From NCBI GenBank assembly GCA_020849935.1, contig JADZFJ010000107.1, forward strand, positions 1 to 11,203: DNA of 11,203 bases, given 5' to 3'. Below, piece after piece: positions 7,716 to 11,203 of the stretch (the stretch's first letter is position 1; each line of letters starts with the position of its first letter). Below the pieces are notes generated by a model, which saw only the letters and a program-made list of their open reading frames with translations, made no database searches and was not told where the DNA came from. The stretch is from Crocinitomix sp. (GTDB lineage Bacteria; Bacteroidota; Bacteroidia; Flavobacteriales_D; Crocinitomicaceae). Both the position numbers and the translations under genes were made by a program.

Positions 7716-7804
7716 TTATCGAAGTGTGCTCTCGCGGTGGCTGGGGTGTTACGCTGAGTTTATCGAAGTGCTCTCTCGCGGTGGCTGAGGTTCTCGAAGC
7801 CACC
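7716..7804. repeat. Second repeat family: two 32-bp direct copies ending in a hairpin
   Basis: TTATCGAAGTG, then GCTCTCGCGGTGGCTGGGGT (7716-7747), recurs at 7760-7791 with few changes, at a period of 44 bp. The second copy continues into a hairpin at 7780-7804: GGTGGCT and AGCCACC arms with an inner GAG/CTC and a GA bulge. This resembles the GGTGGCTGAGCCTGTCGAAGCCACC type of dispersed repeat that I recall from many bacterial genomes. It overlaps the first base of the SPOR gene stop codon (7804). Confidence 0.7.
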
Positions 7805-8283
7805 TATTGATTCGGAATCGCCGGCAATTGAATTTTATCCTCAACCACCACCGCAGTCGGGAAAAATCCAGCTAATTCAGCTTTTAATCCTTCCGCCTCT
7901 AATCGAGTTCTGAAATTCCCAACCCTTAAACGATAATTAGGAGCACTATAATCAATATACGCTTTATGTAAATGACCATATCGCGCTAAAAAACTTGCTT
8001 TTTGCTGCGAAACAATCGATTTATCTTGGTCAAAAAAGATCATAATTCGAAAACCATCAATTTTTACACCTTCTGGAGTCGATTCACCCGAACGAACAAA
8101 ATCACTTAGTTTATCCAAACGTGCATCTTTGTGAACGGTCACCTTACCCTTTTTAGCGTAAAAATTTAAATCAGGATTTCGCATACTCAAGCTGTCCTTT
8201 GAGGTATATTTTAACCAATCGTCTTGTCCAAACGAAGTTAAATTAAATAAAACAACCAAACTCAAGAAAAATACCGTTTTCAT
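7804..8283 (-). CDS. Exported SPOR-domain protein
   Basis: A 159-residue precursor. The N-terminus MKTVFFLSLVVLFNLTSFGQ is a typical Sec signal peptide, probably cleaved around the FGQ-DD junction, so the mature protein is periplasmic or outer-membrane associated. Residues ~78-150 form a SPOR domain (IDGFRIMIFFDQDK, ASFLARYGHLHKAYIDYSAPNYRLRVGNF split over its length, RTRLEAEGLKAELAGFF). SPOR domains generally bind denuded peptidoglycan glycan strands at division sites; small single-SPOR exported proteins of this pattern are common in Bacteroidota, with no specific role known. I chose the ATG at 8283 rather than the one at 8319, because a -7 promoter box at 8307-8314 lies between them and the shorter form begins directly with the signal peptide. 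It is a single gene, convergent with infB and divergent from the act operon. Confidence 0.88.
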   Translation of the reverse strand: MKTVFFLSLVVLFNLTSFGQDDWLKYTSKDSLSMRNPDLNFYAKKGKVTVHKDARLDKLSDFVRSGESTPEGVKIDGFRIMIFFDQDKSIVSQQKASFLARYGHLHKAYIDYSAPNYRLRVGNFRTRLEAEGLKAELAGFFPTAVVVEDKIQLPAIPNQ

Positions 8284-8306
8284 AATTAACATATCTTTTA
8301 CTACAA

Positions 8307-8314
8307 CAAAAGTA
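8307..8314 (-). promoter_or_regulatory. -7 box of the SPOR gene
   Basis: TACTTTTG on the minus strand matches TAnnTTTG, 23 bases upstream of the ATG at 8283. No convincing -33 TTG is seen at the right distance. An AAAACAG/CTGTTTT inverted repeat (8320-8338) lies just upstream and could be an operator, or chance in A/T-rich DNA. Confidence 0.45.
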
Positions 8315-8492
8315 AACAAAAAACAGAATACCTGTTTTTATTAAATTTTAGTTTTAACTTTTTTTATGATCATTTACACCTAAATTATTATTTTGTAAGT
8401 ATTTGCACCTATCGTTTATTTAGAATCAATTTAAATTAGCATCCACCCCCTCAAAAAATTCCCCAAATTCGGCTGTTAAAACGACATTGTGC

Positions 8493-8525
8493 TAATTTTG
8501 TACGTGATTAAGTATCCTAGATACT
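8493..8525 (+). promoter_or_regulatory. Promoter box and leader hairpin of the act operon
   Basis: TAATTTTG (8493-8500) fits TAnnTTTG, and transcription would begin near 8507. Within or at the start of the ~50-base leader, AGTATC (8511-8516) and GATACT (8520-8525) form a 6-bp stem with a CTA loop. No good -33 TTG is visible. The inverted repeat could serve as a regulator site or an RNA stem. The remaining divergent intergenic DNA (8315-8492) is very AT-rich and shows nothing else I can name. Confidence 0.45.
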
Positions 8526-8552
8526 AACGAAAAAAGGAATAAAATTTTTCAA

Positions 8553-9905
8553 ATGAAAATAAAAAGTTTGTTCATCTCTAACAAAATCAAGCAGATAGCT
8601 TTAACTGCTCTTGCGCTGATATCTTTTACATACAATCTTCATGCCCAAGCTGGTGATCCTGCAAATGGAGAGAAATTATTTAGATCAAATTGTGCCTCTT
8701 GTCACTTTCCTGACAAAGACATGACCGGTCCAGCCCTTAAAGGTGCAAGACAACGATGGATTGACAATTCAAGCGAAGAGCAATTCTATGCATGGGTAAA
8801 AAATTCTTCAACTGTTATAGCGGGTGGTGATACTTACGCAGCTGGTTTGAAATCCAAATGGAAATCTGTAATGACGGCAGTGAATGTCACAAATGAGGAC
8901 ATCGATGATATCTTTGCGTACGTAGAGGCTTATACCCCGCCTGTTTCAGTAACTCCAACTGATCCTGCTGGTCCTAAAGTAGAAACCGAATCATCTTCAC
9001 TTTATTGGTGGTTATTGGCTGGTTTATTAGTGATCGTCATCAGTGTTGTTGCAGGTGTTCGTGGAAACTTAGCAGCTTTAGCACGTAAAAAAGACGGAGA
9101 AGAAGAACAAGAGCAATTAACAATTGGTGAATCTGCTCGTTCTTGGGCTTGGAAAAACAGAGGTTGGTTTGGGGTAACTGTATTTGTTACCATCGTCCTA
9201 TTATTAGCTATGGGAATGACCAAATGGTTAGAATTAGGGGTTTATGAGGATTATAAACCGGAACAACCAATTGCATACTCTCATGAATTACACGCAGGTA
9301 CCTTAGAAATAGATTGTAAATACTGCCACAACGCAGTAACTAAATCTAAATACGCAACCATTCCTACCGTAAACGTTTGTATGAACTGTCACAAAACAGT
9401 AAATGAAGGAACAACAACTGGAACAACTGAAATTGCTAAAATTTACGAAGCGGCAGGATATGATCCAGTTAAAAAAGAATACACAGGTGTTACAAAACCT
9501 ATTAAATGGGTAAAAGTTCACACACTTCCTGATCACGTTTATTTTAACCACTCTCAGCACGTAGTTGCTGGAGGCGTTGATTGTAAACAATGTCATGGAA
9601 ACATGAAAAAACAAACGGTTGGTAAAGTAATGACTACCGAAGAGTTGAATAATGTAGGGGTAACTGACGAAGATTACGAAGAAAATGCAATTAAATTTAC
9701 GAAACCTACCTTAACAATGGGATGGTGTATTGAGTGTCACAGACAATCAAGCGTAGATATTGCAAATGCTCCAGCAGGAAGTTATTATGAAATGATTCAT
9801 AAACGATTACTACTAGATAAGAAAACGTATCAAAAATATTTAGAGGATGATATGGTTACCGTGGGAGAATTGGGAGGATTGGAATGTGCTAAATGTCATT
9901 ACTAA
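8553..9905 (+). CDS. actA: Alternative complex III subunit ActA, multihaem cytochrome c with fused N-terminal mono-haem domain
   Basis: An electron-transfer subunit of alternative complex III, which oxidises membrane quinol and passes electrons to cytochrome c or directly to an oxidase. 450 residues. A signal peptide covers about 1-32 (LTALALISFTYNLHAQA). A class-I-like mono-haem domain follows (NGEKLFRSNCASCH, haem site 47-51, possible distal Met107). Two membrane segments lie at about 151-169 and 204-225. The C-terminal penta-haem domain has CKYCH (255-259), CMNCH (276-280), CKQCH (344-348), CIECH (392-396) and CAKCH (445-449), giving six CxxCH sites in all. Extra histidines (YSHELHAG, YFNHSQHV) are likely distal ligands. 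Typical penta-haem ActA lacks the leading mono-haem domain, so this is a fused form. It is followed 27 bases later by actB, consistent with an act operon continuing off the right edge. Confidence 0.9.
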   Translation: MKIKSLFISNKIKQIALTALALISFTYNLHAQAGDPANGEKLFRSNCASCHFPDKDMTGPALKGARQRWIDNSSEEQFYAWVKNSSTVIAGGDTYAAGLKSKWKSVMTAVNVTNEDIDDIFAYVEAYTPPVSVTPTDPAGPKVETESSSLYWWLLAGLLVIVISVVAGVRGNLAALARKKDGEEEQEQLTIGESARSWAWKNRGWFGVTVFVTIVLLLAMGMTKWLELGVYEDYKPEQPIAYSHELHAGTLEIDCKYCHNAVTKSKYATIPTVNVCMNCHKTVNEGTTTGTTEIAKIYEAAGYDPVKKEYTGVTKPIKWVKVHTLPDHVYFNHSQHVVAGGVDCKQCHGNMKKQTVGKVMTTEELNNVGVTDEDYEENAIKFTKPTLTMGWCIECHRQSSVDIANAPAGSYYEMIHKRLLLDKKTYQKYLEDDMVTVGELGGLECAKCHY

Positions 9906-9932
9906 TTAGGATTAAAGAGACTATATATAGAT

Positions 9933-11203
9933 ATGGGAACAAATAGAAAATACTGGAAAGGTCTTGATGAATTAAATGAAACGCCGGAGTTTTTAGCTTC
10001 GACGAAAAATGAATTTCCTCAAGAATTAAGTGTTGATCAGTTTTTAGCAGAGGATAAATTAGATGAGTCGTCTACTGGAAGAAGAGATTTCTTGAAATTT
10101 TTAGGTTTCAGCGTGGCAGCAGCTACCGTTGCAGCGTGCGAAGCACCTGTGGTAAAAGCGGTTCCGTATGTTGTTAAACCAGAAGATATTACTCCTGGGG
10201 TTGCAAATTGGTACGCGTCTTCTTATTACGATGGCGAGACGTATGCAAGCATCCTAGTGAAAACCCGTGAAGGTCGTCCAATCCATATCACTGGAAATAA
10301 AAAGAATGGATTCACTAAAGGTGGAACAAATCCAAGAATTATTGGATCTGTATTGTCGCTTTACGATGGTGAGAGATTACAAAATCCAACCTTCCAAGCC
10401 GCCCCAATTTCTTGGGAAAAAGCTGATGGTGAGATTATTAAAAAATTAACTGATACTGTTGCTAAAGGTAAAAAGGTTGTTCTTTTATCGAATACTGTAA
10501 TCAGCCCATCTACAGGTGGAATCATTGATGAATTTAAGAAAAAAATTGGTGGAGGAACGCAAGTAGTTACGCCAACTGAAACCACTGCGGATATTGCAGC
10601 GGGTGAACCAATTGATGCGCTTGCTCCAGCAGCAACGAGCGAATTCGTGGATCACATTCAATATGATGCAATTTCTTACAACGGAATGCGTCAAGCGAAC
10701 TTAGAATCTTTTGGTAAAAATATCATTCCTGACTACGACTTTTCAAAAGCGAAAGTAATTGTGAGTGTGGCAGCAGATTTTATGAATTCATGGGTGTTAC
10801 CAACTCAATTTCTTGGGGATTACGTGATTTCTAGAAATCCTGAAAATGAGTGGATGTCACGTCATTTCCAATTTGAATCTAACATGTCAATGACAGGTTC
10901 AAATGCAGATGTGCGTTCGATGATTAAGCCGTCTGAACAAGGAAAAGTTGTTGCCTTATTACATCAAGAAATAACTGGAAATCCAATTGCTGGTGTTCAA
11001 ACTTCGACTCTTTCTGCTGATGTAGTGGCTAGTGTTAAATTGGCCGCAAAAGAATTAAAAGCTGCGAAAGGTAAATCATTAGTAGTTGCTGGTTCAAATA
11101 GAAAATCAATTCAAGTGATTGTAAATTCAATCAACAGTGCATTGGATAACTATTCTTCTACCATCAACTTGAACAATCCAATCAATCTTCATAAATCAGA
11201 AGA
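9933..11203 (+). CDS. actB: Alternative complex III subunit ActB, partial (molybdopterin-oxidoreductase-like, extended Tat N-terminus)
   Basis: About 423 residues are visible of a protein usually near 1000; it is open at the right edge. The N-terminus MGTNRKYWKGLDELNETPEF is the 'extended Tat' leader seen on Bacteroidota ActB proteins. A twin-arginine motif follows (TGRRDFLKFLGFS, Arg50-Arg51), then a hydrophobic stretch ending ATVAAC (Cys69), which resembles a lipobox and may anchor the mature protein by a lipid (inference). After it, APVVKAVPYVVKPEDITPGV and GRPIHITGNKK match the start of the molybdopterin-oxidoreductase-like domain. In ActB that domain lacks molybdenum cofactor, and a ferredoxin-like FeS domain is expected beyond the window. 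The segment VIVSVAADFMNSWV and the downstream SRHFQFESNMSMTGSNAD agree with this family. The ATG at 9933 begins directly with the conserved YWKGLDEL block. Confidence 0.9.
   Translation, partial: MGTNRKYWKGLDELNETPEFLASTKNEFPQELSVDQFLAEDKLDESSTGRRDFLKFLGFSVAAATVAACEAPVVKAVPYVVKPEDITPGVANWYASSYYDGETYASILVKTREGRPIHITGNKKNGFTKGGTNPRIIGSVLSLYDGERLQNPTFQAAPISWEKADGEIIKKLTDTVAKGKKVVLLSNTVISPSTGGIIDEFKKKIGGGTQVVTPTETTADIAAGEPIDALAPAATSEFVDHIQYDAISYNGMRQANLESFGKNIIPDYDFSKAKVIVSVAADFMNSWVLPTQFLGDYVISRNPENEWMSRHFQFESNMSMTGSNADVRSMIKPSEQGKVVALLHQEITGNPIAGVQTSTLSADVVASVKLAAKELKAAKGKSLVVAGSNRKSIQVIVNSINSALDNYSSTINLNNPINLHKSE

Larger units (their letters stand above)
7162..7803. other. Gene-free convergent intergenic region packed with repeats
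   Basis: About 640 bases lie between the infB terminator and the 3' end of the convergent SPOR gene. I see no plausible protein-coding gene here. The content is three ~160-bp tandem repeats (7209-7658), a short imperfect palindrome GTGGAACGCTCCCAC (7668-7682), and a second repeat family (7716-7804). Such hairpin-rich repeats typically accumulate between convergent genes, where they disturb neither promoters nor coding sequence. Confidence 0.75.

Noticed and set aside
7209..7804. Insertion sequence or transposase remnant
   Set aside because: No open frame of useful length, no transposase motif and no terminal inverted repeats framing the region. Described as hairpin repeats instead.
9303..9614. 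Minus-strand 103-codon frame rich in Cys and Phe
   Set aside because: Antisense of the penta-haem region of ActA; the Cys/Phe content arises from the opposite-strand codons.
10267..10694. Short frames on both strands near the right edge
   Set aside because: All lie inside the continuous actB reading frame from 9933 to the window end, which carries the recognisable family sequence.

Overview
This window looks like a chromosomal segment from a member of the Bacteroidota, most likely order Flavobacteriales. A family-level guess such as Crocinitomicaceae is weaker. The support is: AT-rich DNA; start codons without Shine-Dalgarno sequences; repeated Bacteroidota-type promoter boxes (TAnnTTTG at -7, once with a well-spaced TTTG at -33); an IPExxxVDY-family protein next to pyruvate kinase; and an alternative complex III (Act) respiratory operon whose ActB carries the 'extended Tat' N-terminus.

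Layout. Positions 1-1461 (minus strand): the N-terminal two thirds of pyruvate kinase (pyk, running off the left edge), with the small IPExxxVDY gene upstream. Positions 1478-1559: a divergent promoter region. Positions 1578-2342 (plus): a stand-alone cyclase/kynurenine-formamidase-like metal hydrolase. Positions 2387-7161 (plus): the translation/transcription operon rimP-nusA-infB, with a good promoter, a terminator-shaped hairpin in its leader and a strong intrinsic terminator at the end. Positions 7162-7803: a gene-free convergent intergenic region holding three near-identical ~160-bp tandem repeats, each with a 10-bp hairpin, followed by a second, unrelated hairpin-repeat family. Positions 7804-8283 (minus): an exported SPOR-domain protein. 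Positions 8284-8552: a divergent promoter region. Positions 8553 to the right edge (plus): the first two genes of the alternative complex III operon, a six-haem ActA-type cytochrome and a partial ActB.

How the genes work together. RimP (30S maturation), NusA (transcription elongation, termination and antitermination) and IF-2 (initiator tRNA delivery) form the classical conserved operon. Its leader hairpin is a plausible site for feedback control, because NusA acts on such structures. ActA and ActB belong to a quinol:electron acceptor oxidoreductase that replaces the bc1 complex in most aerobic Bacteroidota. Pyruvate kinase completes glycolysis.

Most of the window is ordinary core genome, and I see no convincing new multi-gene system. 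The stretches worth a second look are the repeat cluster at 7209-7804, the rimP leader hairpin, the uncharacterised IPExxxVDY protein, and the fused mono-haem plus penta-haem architecture of ActA.
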